From: Variovorax beijingensis
GTDB taxonomy: Bacteria > Pseudomonadota > Gammaproteobacteria > Burkholderiales > Burkholderiaceae_C
Length of the DNA stretch: 64,000 nucleotides
Assembly (NCBI RefSeq): GCF_003951285.1
Contig: NZ_RXFQ01000004.1
Span: forward strand, 186,001-250,000
Reading direction: 5' to 3'
The notes under the pieces were generated by a model. That model worked only from the letters and a program-made list of their open reading frames with translations, was not told where the DNA came from and searched no databases. Below are positions 54,432 through 63,226 of the stretch, one piece after another (position 1 is the stretch's first letter; each line of letters starts with the position of its first letter). Both the position numbers and the translations under genes were made by a program.

Positions 54432-56339
54432 TCAACGCTTGTCAGCAACATCCTGGACGAGCCGTTGCACGAACGATTCGAGGGACATTGCACCGAGGTC
54501 TTGATTGCCCCGGGCGCGCACTGCGACGGCACCAGCTTCCTTCTCTTTGTCGCCCACGACAAGGATGTAGGGAAGCTTTTGCAACGAATGCTTGCGTATT
54601 TTATACGTAATCTTCTCGTTGTGCAGATCCAGCTGGACCCTAAGCCCTTGATTCTGCAGCGTTTTCGCCACTGAAGCGGCGTAGTCGGCCTGTCCTTCGC
54701 TGATGTTGAGCACCGCCACCTGCACCGGAGCGAGCCATGCGGGCAGCGCGCCGGCATGGTGTTCGATCAGCATGCCGATGAAGCGCTCGAGGCTGCCGAC
54801 GATGGCGCGGTGCAGCATGACCGGGTGCGCGCGGCCGCTCGTTTCCGTGACGTACTCGCCGCCCAGGCGCTCGGCCGTGTTGAAGTCGACCTGCATCGTG
54901 CCGCACTGCCACTGGCGGCCGAGCGCGTCCTTCAGCGTGTATTCGATCTTGGGGCCGTAGAAGGCACCGTCGCCGGGCGAGATGATGAAGTCGACGCCCG
55001 AACGGCGCAGCGCCTCCATCACCGCGTGCTCGGCCTTGTCCCAGAGCTCGTCGGAGCCCACGCGGTTGTCGGGCCGCGTGGCCACCTTGTAGAGGATGTC
55101 CGTGAAGCCGAAGTCGGCATAGACCTTCTGCAGTTGCGCCGTGTAGGCCACGCACTCTTCGAGGATCTGGTCTTCCGTGCAGAAGATGTGGCCGTCGTCC
55201 TGCGTGAAGCCGCGCACGCGCATGATGCCGTGCAGCGCGCCGCTGGGCTCGTTGCGGTGGCACTGGCCGAATTCGCCGTAGCGCAGCGGCAGGTCGCGGT
55301 AGCTGCGCAGGTCGCTCTTGAAGATCAGCACATGGCCCGGGCAGTTCATCGGCTTGAGCGCGTATTCGCGCTTTTCCGACTCCGTCGTGAACATGTTGTC
55401 GCGGTAGTTCTGCCAGTGGCCCGTCTTCTCCCACAGGCTCTTGTCGAGGATCTGCGGCCCCTTCACTTCCCAGTAGCCCGTGTCGCGGTAGATGCCGCGC
55501 ATGTACTGCTCCACCGCCTGCCACAGGGCCCAGCCCTTGGGGTGCCAGAACACCACGCCCGGCGCCACTTCGTCGATGTGGAAGAGGTCCAGCTCCTTGC
55601 CCAGCTTGCGGTGGTCGCGCTTCTCGGCCTCCTCGATGCGCTGGATGTACTGGTCGAGCTGCTTCTTGTCGGCCCAGGCCGTGCCGTAGATGCGCTGCAG
55701 CTGCTCGTTCTTGGCGTCGCCGCGCCAGTAGGCGCCGGCGAGCTTCGTGAGCTTGAAGACCTTCAGGAAGCGCGTGTTCGGCACGTGCGGGCCGCGGCAC
55801 ATGTCGACGTATTCCTGGTGGTAGTACAGCCCCATGGCCTGCTCGTCGGGCATGTCCTCGACGAGGCGCAGCTTGTAGTCCTCGCCGCGCGACTTGAAGA
55901 CCTCGATGACTTCGGCGCGCGGCGTCATCTTCTTGACCACGTCGTAGTCCTGCGCAATGAGCTCGCGCATGCGCGCCTCGATGGCGGCCATGTCCTCGGG
56001 CGTGAAGGGGCGCTCGAAGGAGATGTCGTAGTAGAAGCCCTCCTCGATCACGGGCCCGATGACCATCTTGGCCGCCGGATAGAGCTGCTTCACGGCGTGG
56101 CCGACCAGGTGGGCCGTCGAGTGGCGGATGATTTCCAGGCCCTCGTCGTCCCTGGGCGTGATGATCTGGAGCCTGGCGTCGCGGTCGATGACGTCGCTGG
56201 CATCGACGAGCTTGCCGTCGACCTTGCCGGCCACCGTCATCTTGGCGAGCCCGGGTCCGATGGACTGGGCAACTTCGGCCACCGAAACCGGGCCGGGGAA
56301 CTCGCGGCGCGAGTTGTCGGGAAGCGTGATCTGGATCAT
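54432..56339 (-). CDS. thrS: Threonine--tRNA ligase
   Basis: 635 residues. N-terminal TGS domain ([27 protein letters not shown]), editing domain with Zn/His motif [16 protein letters not shown], class II core with motif 2 [27 protein letters not shown] and motif 3 [17 protein letters not shown], then the anticodon-binding domain. First structural gene of the thrS-infC-rpmI-rplT-pheS-pheT-ihfA operon. It follows the attenuator hairpin directly. Confidence 0.97.
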   Translation of the reverse strand: MIQITLPDNSRREFPGPVSVAEVAQSIGPGLAKMTVAGKVDGKLVDASDVIDRDARLQIITPRDDEGLEIIRHSTAHLVGHAVKQLYPAAKMVIGPVIEEGFYYDISFERPFTPEDMAAIEARMRELIAQDYDVVKKMTPRAEVIEVFKSRGEDYKLRLVEDMPDEQAMGLYYHQEYVDMCRGPHVPNTRFLKVFKLTKLAGAYWRGDAKNEQLQRIYGTAWADKKQLDQYIQRIEEAEKRDHRKLGKELDLFHIDEVAPGVVFWHPKGWALWQAVEQYMRGIYRDTGYWEVKGPQILDKSLWEKTGHWQNYRDNMFTTESEKREYALKPMNCPGHVLIFKSDLRSYRDLPLRYGEFGQCHRNEPSGALHGIMRVRGFTQDDGHIFCTEDQILEECVAYTAQLQKVYADFGFTDILYKVATRPDNRVGSDELWDKAEHAVMEALRRSGVDFIISPGDGAFYGPKIEYTLKDALGRQWQCGTMQVDFNTAERLGGEYVTETSGRAHPVMLHRAIVGSLERFIGMLIEHHAGALPAWLAPVQVAVLNISEGQADYAASVAKTLQNQGLRVQLDLHNEKITYKIRKHSLQKLPYILVVGDKEKEAGAVAVRARGNQDLGAMSLESFVQRLVQDVADKR

Positions 56340-56353
56340 GGAAAACCTCGGGC

Positions 56354-56387
56354 GAAAAACAAAAAGCGCGGTGACTGGCCGCGCTTT
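56354..56387 (-). terminator. Attenuator terminator before thrS
   Basis: On the minus strand AAAGCGCGG, a 7-base loop, CCGCGCTTT, then TTGTTTTT: a perfect 9-bp stem with U-run ending 14 bp before thrS. The 5' arm can instead pair with CCCGCGCT at 56425-56418, right after the leader-peptide stop codon, which gives a mutually exclusive antiterminator. Confidence 0.85.
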
Positions 56388-56425
56388 GCTTGGGATGAGA
56401 GCTGGAAGAAACCAGCGAGCGCGGG

Positions 56426-56494
56426 CTACCGGCCCTTTTCTTCGGAGACGAAGAAAAAGCCGCTGAATCCTTGCGGAGTAGTTCGCGGTGTCAT
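56426..56494 (-). CDS. Phe-containing leader peptide of the thrS-pheST operon attenuator
   Basis: A 22-codon frame from ATG at 56494 to TAG at 56426, with AAAGG about 10 bases upstream. The peptide begins [15 protein letters not shown]: Phe at 10, 13, 14, 15 and Thr at 2, 5, 6. The Phe codons lie in a hairpin (TTTTCTTCG with CGAAGAAAA), so a ribosome stalled there would disrupt it. The stop codon abuts the CCCGCGCT segment that can pair with the terminator arm. All this fits transcription attenuation by charged tRNA-Phe. A TAGAAT -10-like box for the leader transcript is at 56543-56538 (weak -35). Confidence 0.6.
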   Translation of the reverse strand: MTPRTTPQGFSGFFFVSEEKGR

Positions 56495-56591
56495 AACCAA
56501 GGTGCCTTTCTCGCTCTTGTTGGGTGCAGAGGCCGCAATTCTATCCGCTGCCCGCCGGGCCCATCGGCGCGAGGTCTTGGCGGGCGCCGGC

Positions 56592-56619
56592 AAAAAAAAG
56601 CCCGGCGCTCGGCCGGGCT
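56592..56619 (-). terminator. Rho-independent terminator of aceA
   Basis: AGCCCGGC at 56599-56606 and GCCGGGCT at 56612-56619 form a perfect 8-bp stem with 5-base loop; on the minus strand it ends in a run of eight T. It lies 43 bp after the aceA stop. Confidence 0.9.
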
Positions 56620-56662
56620 CGAAGGTGACAGCGAATCGTCTTGTACTGGCGTATTCAGCGGA

Positions 56663-57982
56663 TCAGTGGAACTGCTCTTCCTCGGTCGAGCCGGTCAGCG
56701 CCGTGACGCTGGACTTGCCGCCCTGGATGACCGTGGTCACCTCGTCGAAGTAGCCGGTGCCCACTTCCTGCTGGTGCGACACGAAGGTGTAACCGCGATC
56801 GCGCGCCGCGAACTCGGGCTCCTGCACCTTCTCGACGTAGGCCGACATGCCGCGCTGCACGTAGTCTTGCGCCAGGTCGAACATGTTGAACCACATCGAG
56901 TGGATGCCGGCCAGCGTGATGAACTGGTACTTGTAGCCCATGGCGCCGAGTTCCTTCTGGAACTTGGCAATGGTCGCGTCGTCGAGGTTCTTCTTCCAGT
57001 TGAAGGACGGCGAGCAGTTGTAGGCCAGCATCTTGCCGGGGTGCACCTTGTGGACTGCGTCGGCAAACCGCTTGGCGAACTCGAGGTCGGGCGTGCCGGT
57101 TTCGCACCACACCAGGTCGGCGTAGTGGGCGTAGGCGATGGCGCGGCTGATGGCCTGGTCGATGCCCTTCTTCGTCTTGTAGAAGCCTTCGGCGGTGCGT
57201 TCACCGGTGAGGAAAGGCTTGTCGTTCTCGTCGTAGTCGCTGGTGATGAGGTCGGCGGCTTCAGCGTCGGTGCGGGCAATCACGAGCGTCGGCGTGCCGC
57301 AGACGTCGGCGGCCATGCGCGCGGCGATGAGCTTCTGCACGGCCTCGGTGGTGGGCACGAGCACCTTGCCGCCCATGTGGCCGCACTTCTTGACCGAGGC
57401 GAGCTGGTCTTCGAAGTGCACGCCGCCGGCGCCGGCCTTGATCATGGCCTTCATGAGTTCGAAGCCGTTCAGCACGCCGCCGAAGCCGGCTTCGGCGTCA
57501 GCGACGATGGGCGCGAAGTAGTCGACATAGCCCTTGTCGCCGGGGTTCACGTTCTTGGACCACTGGATTTCGTCCGCGCGGCGGAAGGTGTTGTTGATGC
57601 GCTCGACCACGGTCGGCACCGAGTCCACCGGGTACAGCGACTGGTCGGGGTACATCGACGAGTAGGTGTTGGCGTCCGCTGCAACCTGCCAGCCCGACAG
57701 GTAGATCGCCTTCACGCCGGCCTTCACCTGCTGCATGGCCTGGCCGCCCGTGAGCGCGCCGAGGCAATTGACGTAGGGCTCGTTGTTCACCAGCTCCCAG
57801 AGCTTCTCGGCGCCGCGGCGCGCGAGCGTGTGCTCGATGGGGAAGGAGCCGCGAAGGCGAACCACGTCGGCCGCGCTGTAGCCGCGCTTGATGCCCTTCC
57901 AGCGGGGGTTGGTGGCCCATTCTTTCTCGAGGGCGGCAATTTGCTGTTCGCGGCTCAATTGTTCGGTGAGGGTCTGGGGCAT
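56663..57982 (-). CDS. aceA: Isocitrate lyase
   Basis: 439 residues from ATG at 57982, with GGAG five bases upstream; a GTG two codons earlier is less likely. Catalytic signature KKCGHMGGK with Cys200; Mg/substrate segments [10 protein letters not shown] and DAEAGFGG are present. Length is that of the bacterial class (about 430-440). Splits isocitrate into glyoxylate and succinate in the glyoxylate shunt. It stands alone with its own terminator. Its AT-rich upstream region holds two palindromes that may be regulator sites. Confidence 0.97.
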   Translation of the reverse strand: MPQTLTEQLSREQQIAALEKEWATNPRWKGIKRGYSAADVVRLRGSFPIEHTLARRGAEKLWELVNNEPYVNCLGALTGGQAMQQVKAGVKAIYLSGWQVAADANTYSSMYPDQSLYPVDSVPTVVERINNTFRRADEIQWSKNVNPGDKGYVDYFAPIVADAEAGFGGVLNGFELMKAMIKAGAGGVHFEDQLASVKKCGHMGGKVLVPTTEAVQKLIAARMAADVCGTPTLVIARTDAEAADLITSDYDENDKPFLTGERTAEGFYKTKKGIDQAISRAIAYAHYADLVWCETGTPDLEFAKRFADAVHKVHPGKMLAYNCSPSFNWKKNLDDATIAKFQKELGAMGYKYQFITLAGIHSMWFNMFDLAQDYVQRGMSAYVEKVQEPEFAARDRGYTFVSHQQEVGTGYFDEVTTVIQGGKSSVTALTGSTEEEQFH

Positions 57983-58057
57983 GGTCACTCCGTGAGGTTG
58001 ATTGAAAGGATCGGGCGCTGCGGCCGTAGAGCTACTCTAAACCGAAGTCAGACTCTT

Positions 58058-58075
58058 ATGTCTTATAGAAGACAT
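58058..58075. promoter_or_regulatory. Palindrome upstream of aceA
   Basis: ATGTCTT-ATAG-AAGACAT, a perfect 7-bp inverted repeat about 75 bp before the aceA start, in an AT-rich region. Candidate operator; the regulator is unknown. Confidence 0.5.
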
Positions 58076-58130
58076 ATTTTTAATCCATACAAATCAATAA
58101 CTTATGCAGACATTTCTCAATGCAAAATTA

Positions 58131-58151
58131 TTTTTCTCATATTGAGAAAAA
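58131..58151. promoter_or_regulatory. Second palindrome in the aceA upstream region
   Basis: TTTTTCTCA-TAT-TGAGAAAAA, a perfect 9-bp inverted repeat. Its arm is also echoed by TTCTCAAT at 58114. Could be an operator of aceA or of an unseen transcript; too A/T-rich in its ends to exclude a bent promoter element. Confidence 0.45.
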
Positions 58152-58229
58152 ATATTGCGCCGCAGCAGCCACTCTTTTCGCAATGTGCAATCAATCTTTC
58201 AGGCGTGAAAACCGAGCACCGAGAACGTC

Positions 58230-58670
58230 TCATCTGGCCGCGGCATGCGCCATCCAGTCGCCACTGTCGATCACCTCACGCCCTTCGATGCGCGACGGGT
58301 GGATCTCGTAGACCAGGCATTCGAAGCGCTGCGCGCCCGCTTCCACGACCACGTGGCGGCGGATGTACTCGCCGCAGCCGTCGTCGGTGACGCCTTCGAG
58401 CCGGTCGAGCTCGGCCTCCACCCGGGGCGCGATGCGGTAGATCTCGCCGACGACGCGCCGCTGCCCGCCGAGCACCGCGCCGGGATAGGCGCCCAGGTCG
58501 TACAGCGTGGCGGCAATGCTTGCGTCGGCCACGCGGACCGGCGCGGGCCAATAGCGAGCGATGTCGTTGCGCCCGCCGCGGCGCAGGGTGCCGTAGACAA
58601 AGACGTGGCGCTGCGCGCTTGCGTCCGGCGCGCCATCGGGCTCGGGGGATTGGGGCATCATCGAATCCAT
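58230..58670 (-). CDS. Gamma-glutamylcyclotransferase-like (AIG2) protein
   Basis: 146 residues. The family signature HVFVYGTLRRGGRN lies at about 22-35, and the central Glu in DRLEGV near 95 fits the catalytic acid of this fold. C-terminal ECLVYEIHPSRIEGREVIDSGDW closes the domain. Small cytoplasmic protein of the GGCT-like family; members act on gamma-glutamyl amines or have unknown roles. Divergent from the transporter gene with only about 24 bp between the proposed starts. Confidence 0.82.
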   Translation of the reverse strand: MDSMMPQSPEPDGAPDASAQRHVFVYGTLRRGGRNDIARYWPAPVRVADASIAATLYDLGAYPGAVLGGQRRVVGEIYRIAPRVEAELDRLEGVTDDGCGEYIRRHVVVEAGAQRFECLVYEIHPSRIEGREVIDSGDWMAHAAAR

Positions 58671-58694
58671 CGTTGCAACAAGCCGTCCAGTCTA

Positions 58695-59621
58695 TTGAAC
58701 ACCGCTGCTCCCGCCAGCCGCCTGCTGGCCTATGGTTGCCTGGCCCTGAGCATGTCGCTCGTCGGCGGCTACGTCGCCCTTTCCAAGCCGCTGGTGGCGG
58801 CCTTCCCCGTGCTGCTGCTTGCCTGGCTGCGCTTCGGCATCGCGGCGCTGGCCATGCCGCACTGGCTGCGGCGCGCACCGGGCGAGCCGCCGATGAGCGC
58901 ACGCACGCGCGGGCTGGTCTTTCTCGAATCGTTCCTCGGCAACTTCCTGTTCTCGATCTGCATGCTGTTCGGCGTGAGCCTGACGAGCGCGGTGTCAGCC
59001 GGCGTGATCATGGCTTCCATCCCGGCGGCCGTGGCGGTCGCGAGCTGGCTCTTCCTGCGCGAGCGCATCACGGTGCGCATCGGCCTGGCCATCGGCTGCG
59101 CTGCGATCGGCATCGGCCTGCTGGCGCTTGCGCCGGCGCATGCACCCGCAGCGGGCAACAACGGCGCCGCTTCGCCTTCGATGCCCTGGCTCGGCAACCT
59201 GCTCGTCTTCTGCGCGGTGCTTTGCGAAACCGCCTACGCGGTGATCGGCAAGTCGCTCACCGGCCGCCTCGGCCCCAAGCGGATCTCCTCGCTCATCAAC
59301 CTCTGGGGCTTCGTGCTGTCGATGCCCTTCGGCATCTGGTTCGCACTGCAGTTCGACTTCACGGCGGTGCGCCTGGGCACCTGGGCACTGCTCGTGGCCT
59401 ATGCGCTTGCAGCGAGCATCTGGACCGTGTGGCTCTGGATGACCGGATTGCGCCATGTGCCCGCTGCGCAGGCCGGTGTTTTTGCCGTGATGCTGCCCGT
59501 GAGCGCGGCCCTCGTGGGCGTGCTGGTGCTCGGCGAAAGCCTCTCCGCGGCGCAGCTGCTTGCGTTCGCTCTCGCACTCGTTGGCGTGGTGCTGGCGACC
59601 TGGCCCACACGCCGAAGCTGA
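58695..59621 (+). CDS. DMT-family (EamA) transporter
   Basis: 308 residues if started at TTG 58695; no ATG is available before the first membrane helix and no good ribosome site is seen, so the start is uncertain. Ten hydrophobic segments in two EamA repeats: LAYGCLALSMSLVGGYVALSKPLV to about 140, and LGNLLVFCAVLCETAYAVIGKSL onward. The second repeat contains HVPAAQAGVFAVMLPVSAALVGVLVLGE, typical of RhaT/EamA exporters. Substrate unknown; such proteins export amino acids or metabolites. Confidence 0.85.
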   Translation: MNTAAPASRLLAYGCLALSMSLVGGYVALSKPLVAAFPVLLLAWLRFGIAALAMPHWLRRAPGEPPMSARTRGLVFLESFLGNFLFSICMLFGVSLTSAVSAGVIMASIPAAVAVASWLFLRERITVRIGLAIGCAAIGIGLLALAPAHAPAAGNNGAASPSMPWLGNLLVFCAVLCETAYAVIGKSLTGRLGPKRISSLINLWGFVLSMPFGIWFALQFDFTAVRLGTWALLVAYALAASIWTVWLWMTGLRHVPAAQAGVFAVMLPVSAALVGVLVLGESLSAAQLLAFALALVGVVLATWPTRRS

Positions 59622-59682
59622 AAACCGCGGGTTCTCCCCTCTGAAAAAACAACAACTCCCAATGAAAAAAGCTCTTTTTCCC

Positions 59683-59711
59683 TTGGAAACGCGTTTTTTC
59701 TCCTTTAGCAT
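59683..59711 (+). promoter_or_regulatory. Candidate promoter of the histone-like gene
   Basis: TTGGAA at 59683-59688, 17 bases, TAGCAT at 59706-59711, about 65 bp before the gene. A 31-codon frame overlaps this region but is better explained as promoter sequence. Confidence 0.4.
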
Positions 59712-59776
59712 CCGCAATGCCACTGGAGACGCAAGTTTTTCATTGGTGACTGTTTAACCAAAAAAGGAAATCAACC

Positions 59777-60220
59777 ATGGCAACTGCAAAGAAGGCTCCG
59801 GCCAAGAAAGCTCCGGCAAAGAAGGCCGCTCCCGCAAAGAAGGCTGCGGCTCCTGCGAAGAAGGCCGCACCGGCCAAGAAGGCTGCTCCCGCAAAGAAGG
59901 CTGCGGCTCCTGCGAAGAAGGCTGCACCGGCGAAGAAGGCTCCTGCAAAGAAGGCCGCACCCGCCAAGAAGCGCACGCCCAACGCCGCGTTCATGAAGGC
60001 CCTGACCCCCAGCCCGGCACTTGCCGCCGTTGTGGGCTCGACGCCTCTGCCGCGCACCGCAGTCGTGAGCAAGCTGTGGGACTACATCAAGAAGAACAAC
60101 CTGCAGGACAAGGCCAACAAGCGCAACATCAACGCCGACGCCAAGCTGAAGGAAATCTTCGGCAAGCCGCAAGTGTCGATGTTCGAATTGGCCGCGCTGA
60201 TCGGCAAGCACGTCAAGTAA
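59777..60220 (+). CDS. Histone H1-like protein fused to a SWIB/MDM2 domain
   Basis: 147 residues. Residues 1 to about 66 are a repetitive Lys/Ala/Pro tail made of KKAAPA- and KKAPA-type units, like eukaryotic H1 tails and bacterial histone-like DNA-binding proteins. From about 73 on, PNAAFMKALTPSPALAAVVG, PLPRTAVVSKLWDYIKKNNL and ADAKLKEIFGKPQVSMFELAALIGKHVK form a SWIB domain. The combination occurs in Burkholderiales and suggests nucleoid compaction or chromatin-type interactions. AAGGAAATCAACC precedes the ATG. Strong terminator follows. Confidence 0.9.
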   Translation: MATAKKAPAKKAPAKKAAPAKKAAAPAKKAAPAKKAAPAKKAAAPAKKAAPAKKAPAKKAAPAKKRTPNAAFMKALTPSPALAAVVGSTPLPRTAVVSKLWDYIKKNNLQDKANKRNINADAKLKEIFGKPQVSMFELAALIGKHVK

Positions 60221-60246
60221 GCGCTCAGGGGCCTCACGCTCCCGCA

Positions 60247-61040
60247 TCAAAAAGCCGGCTCATGCCGGCTTTTTTTTGCCTGCGGCAACGTCGCAGCTTC
60301 CTCGAAGAAGCGCGCCGGCGTGCAGCCGAAGTTCTTGCGAAAGGTCTCGATGAAGGCGCTCACCGAGCTGTAGCCGACCGTCAATGCAGCGGCCGTGACC
60401 GATTCGCCGAGGCTCAGCAGCTCGATGGCCTTCAGCAGGCGCGCCTGCTGCCGCCACTGTACAAAGCTCAATCCGGTCTCGCGGGCGAAGCGGCGCGTGA
60501 GCGTGCGGCGCGCCATGCCGATGCGATCCGCCCATTGGTCGATGGTGTCGGACACCGCTGGATCGTTCGCAAGCGCCGCGGCCATCGCCGCCAGGCGCTC
60601 GTCGTGCGGCATCGGCAGATGGAGCGACGGCGTTGCGCACGCGGCGAGTTCGTCGATCAGCACGGCGGCAAGGCGCACGCGCCGTTCTTCGAAAACTGCC
60701 TGCGAAGCATCGAGCGATGCCAGCCGATCGACCAGTGCCTGGATCAGCGGCGTCGTGGCGAACACGTGCGGACCGCCTGGCCGGCCCGCCGCCATCGACG
60801 GGTCGACGTGCAGGCTCCACCCCGTGGTGGCACTGAAGCTCTGCGCCGCATGCGCGCAGCGCGGTGCGATCCAGCCGATCCACCCGGGCGGCTGCACCCA
60901 GCGCCCCGACGGCGTCTCGATGACCTGCAAGCCCTCGCGCAAGGGGCGAACAGCTGCCCGGTCTCGTGCGCGTGATAGCCGGTGGCGCGCGGCCCCTCCG
61001 AGGCGTTGATCCAGAGCCTGACCGGTGCCTCAGCCGCCAT
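60247..61040 (-). pseudogene. AraC-family regulator with a probable frameshift
   Basis: From ATG at 61040 one frame reads RLWINASEGPRATGYHAHETGQLFAP, a cupin-type AraC sensor start. The expected continuation LREGLQVIETPSGRWVQPPGW is found in another frame, beginning right after a run of four C (60946-60943); a fifth C would restore one frame. The rest (to 60247) is intact: effector domain and helix-turn-helix region RRTLTRRFARETGLSFVQWRQQARLLKAIELL and VTAAALTVGYSSVSAFIETFRKNFGCTPARFF. Either a real frameshift or a homopolymer sequencing error. The stop lies in the terminator of the convergent gene. Confidence 0.72.
60249..60277 (+). terminator. Rho-independent terminator of the histone-like gene
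   Basis: AAAAAGCCGGC-TCAT-GCCGGCTTTTT followed by further T: an 11-bp stem, works in both orientations. It overlaps the last codons of the convergent AraC-type gene, whose final residues are encoded by the hairpin. Confidence 0.9.
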
Positions 61041-61143
61041 GCCTGGCCCACCCGAGGTATCGATTGGCCCCGCGCCGCAAGCCGCAGGGCGCACCGCCGC
61101 CTAGCATCGGGTCCATCTTCCCGACGCCTTCAAAGGAACGCTC

Positions 61144-61443
61144 ATGCAAGCCCAGGATGTTTTGCCCGACGGACAGGATTTCGTCACCAGAAACGGACTC
61201 CCGTTGCGCAAGGGATCGGTCGCCGCCTTTCTCGCGAACGTGCAATTGCTGCAGGACCCGGGCGCGAGCGCCGAGGCAAGGCAAGCTGCCGAACGCGACC
61301 TGGTCGCGTTGCTGCCCACCCTCGAAGCACTCGGCCTCTTCGAGGTGTTTGAGTTGCGCTCGCCCGCCCTGCGCGACAAGGTGGCCCGCCATCGCGCGGC
61401 GCTCATCGGCTCCGCTCCTGCTGCTGCTGAGCCACGCGCCTGA
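61144..61443 (+). CDS. Small protein of unknown function
   Basis: 99 residues from ATG at 61144, with AAAGGAACG upstream. Soluble; segments DGQDFVTRNGLPLRKGSVAAFLANVQLL and RDLVALLPTLEALGLFEVFELRSPALRDKV suggest a compact helical domain. I do not recognise the family. It is divergent from the AraC-type gene (104 bp between starts) and its last 41 bases overlap the convergent ThDP-enzyme gene. Confidence 0.6.
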   Translation: MQAQDVLPDGQDFVTRNGLPLRKGSVAAFLANVQLLQDPGASAEARQAAERDLVALLPTLEALGLFEVFELRSPALRDKVARHRAALIGSAPAAAEPRA

Positions 61444-63133
61444 TCGAGCCCAGCGTGCCGCGCGTGGTGATCACCTCGGGGTCCAGCGGGATCTCGATCA
61501 GCGTGCCTGTATCGGCCGCCAGCGCGCGCAGCAGCGCGGCCTCGAACTGCGCGGTTTCCGTCACGCGCTCGGCCGCGTAGCCGTAGGCCCGCGCGAGGCC
61601 GCAAAAGTCGGGGTTGCGCAGCGCGGTGCCGCTCTCGCGCTCGGGATACTCGCGCTCCTGGTGCATGCGGATGGTGCCGAACATGCCGTTGTTCAGCAGC
61701 ACGATGATGCTCTTGCCTCCATGTTGCACAGCGGTCGCGAGCTCTTGCCCGGTCATCAGAAAATCGCCGTCGCCCGCAATCGTGAAGGCCACGCGTCCCG
61801 TCGCCAGGTTGGCCGCGATGCCCGCCGGCACGCCGTAGCCCATCGCGCCGCTGGTGGGTGCCAGCTGCGTCTTGTGGCCCTTTGCCAGGCCGTGGTAGCG
61901 GAAGTAGCGGTGCACCCAGCTCGCGAAGTTGCCGGCGCCGTTGGTGATGGCCGCATCGGGCGGCAGGTGCTTTTGCAGCAGCGCGACGACCGCCGCCATG
62001 TCGACCGGGCCGCGCGGCGTTTCGGCCGGCATGCCGGCGAGCGCCTGCGGCTCGAGGTTCGACTCATAGTCCGCATGGGCCTGCGCCGCCCATTCTTCCC
62101 ATGGCAGCGTGGGCGGTGCGCTCAGCACCTCCAGGCTGCGCGCGGCGGCGCTCATGCCGGCATTGATGGCCAGGTCGGCCTGGTAGACGCGGTTGAGTTC
62201 CTCGGCGCTGGCGTGGATGTGCACCAGCCTTTGCCTGGCCTTCGGTGCCTCGAGCAGCGTATAGCCGCCGGTGGTCATCTCGCCGAGGCGCGGGCCGATG
62301 GCAAGGATCAGGTCGGCATCCTTGACGCGCTGCGCGAGCTTGGGGTTGATCGCAATCCCGACGTCGCCCGCGTACAGCGGATGGTGGTTGTCGAAGGTGT
62401 CCTGGAAGCGGAAGGCATTGGCCACCGGCAGCCGCCAGTTTTCGGCGAAGCGCTGCAGCGCCTGCGCGGCCTGCGCCGTCCAGCCGCCGCCGCCCGCGAT
62501 CACCAGCGGCCGCTCGGACTTCAGCAGCAACTCGCGCAGCGTGCGCAGTGCCCCCGGGTCGCTCCACGGCTGGACCGCCTCCACGCGCTTCAGGGGCCGC
62601 GCCGCGGTCTGGCTGCGCAGCATGTCCTCGGGCAGCACCAGCACCACCGGCCCCGGACGGCCGTTCATTGCAGTGGCAAAGGCGCGCGCCACGTATTCGG
62701 GGATGCGATTCGCGTCGTCGATGCGCTCCACGCGCTTGGCAAAGCCCTTGGTGCCCGGGCCGAAGAAGCTGCCGTAGTCGACCTCCTGGAAGGCTTCGCG
62801 GTCGCGGAAGTCGCTGCCGACGTCGCCGACGAACAGCACCATCGGCGTCGAATCCTGGAACGCGGTGTGCACGCCGATCGATGCGTTGGTGGCGCCCGGC
62901 CCGCGCGTCACGAAGCACACGCCCGGGCGCCCCGTGAGCTTGCCGTGCGCCTCGGCCATGAAGGCCGCGCCGCCCTCCTGCCGGTTGACGATGAAGCGGG
63001 CCCGCTCGCGGTACGCATGAAAGCCGTCGAGCACCGCCAGGAAGCTCTCGCCCGGCACGCCGAACGCGATCTCCATGCCCTGCCCGACCAGGCATTCGAC
63101 GATCAGGTGGCCGGCCGGTTGTGATGTACTCAT
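61403..63133 (-). CDS. Acetolactate synthase-like ThDP-dependent enzyme
   Basis: 576 residues. N-terminal PYR domain with catalytic Glu in FIVNRQEGGAAFMAEAHGKLTG and FVTRGPGATNASIGVHTAFQDSTPM; central FAD/nucleotide-like domain; C-terminal ThDP domain with GAMGYGVPAGIAANLATGR and the GDG...N motif GDGDFLMTGQELATAVQHGGKSIIVLLNNGMFG. This is the ilvB/acetolactate synthase large-subunit superfamily, but no small regulatory subunit gene is nearby, so a decarboxylase or other carboligase role is also possible. Divergent from the TetR gene. Confidence 0.87.
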   Translation of the reverse strand: MSTSQPAGHLIVECLVGQGMEIAFGVPGESFLAVLDGFHAYRERARFIVNRQEGGAAFMAEAHGKLTGRPGVCFVTRGPGATNASIGVHTAFQDSTPMVLFVGDVGSDFRDREAFQEVDYGSFFGPGTKGFAKRVERIDDANRIPEYVARAFATAMNGRPGPVVLVLPEDMLRSQTAARPLKRVEAVQPWSDPGALRTLRELLLKSERPLVIAGGGGWTAQAAQALQRFAENWRLPVANAFRFQDTFDNHHPLYAGDVGIAINPKLAQRVKDADLILAIGPRLGEMTTGGYTLLEAPKARQRLVHIHASAEELNRVYQADLAINAGMSAAARSLEVLSAPPTLPWEEWAAQAHADYESNLEPQALAGMPAETPRGPVDMAAVVALLQKHLPPDAAITNGAGNFASWVHRYFRYHGLAKGHKTQLAPTSGAMGYGVPAGIAANLATGRVAFTIAGDGDFLMTGQELATAVQHGGKSIIVLLNNGMFGTIRMHQEREYPERESGTALRNPDFCGLARAYGYAAERVTETAQFEAALLRALAADTGTLIEIPLDPEVITTRGTLGSIRRVAQQQQERSR

Positions 63134-63197
63134 GGGAAGTCGAACCTCAGCTGCAATGTCTCCGGCAATTATGTGCGCCCGCTCCCAACGCCTTGCG

Positions 63198-63220
63198 TTA
63201 ATTCACCAGATGGTTAAATT
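63198..63220. promoter_or_regulatory. Operator-like site between ThDP enzyme and TetR genes
   Basis: TTAATTCACC-AGA-TGGTTAAATT, an imperfect inverted repeat immediately before the TetR start. AATTCAC...ATGGT is shared with the perfect palindrome at 63965. Confidence 0.6.
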
Positions 63221-63226
63221 CGCGCC

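Noticed and set aside
59662..59757. 31-codon frame upstream of the histone-like gene
   Set aside because: No ribosome site, and it covers a good -35/-10 pair, so it is more likely promoter DNA.
59777..59975. Tandem DNA repeats in the histone-like gene as a separate repeat element
   Set aside because: The repeats are in frame and explained by the Lys/Ala/Pro tail of the protein.
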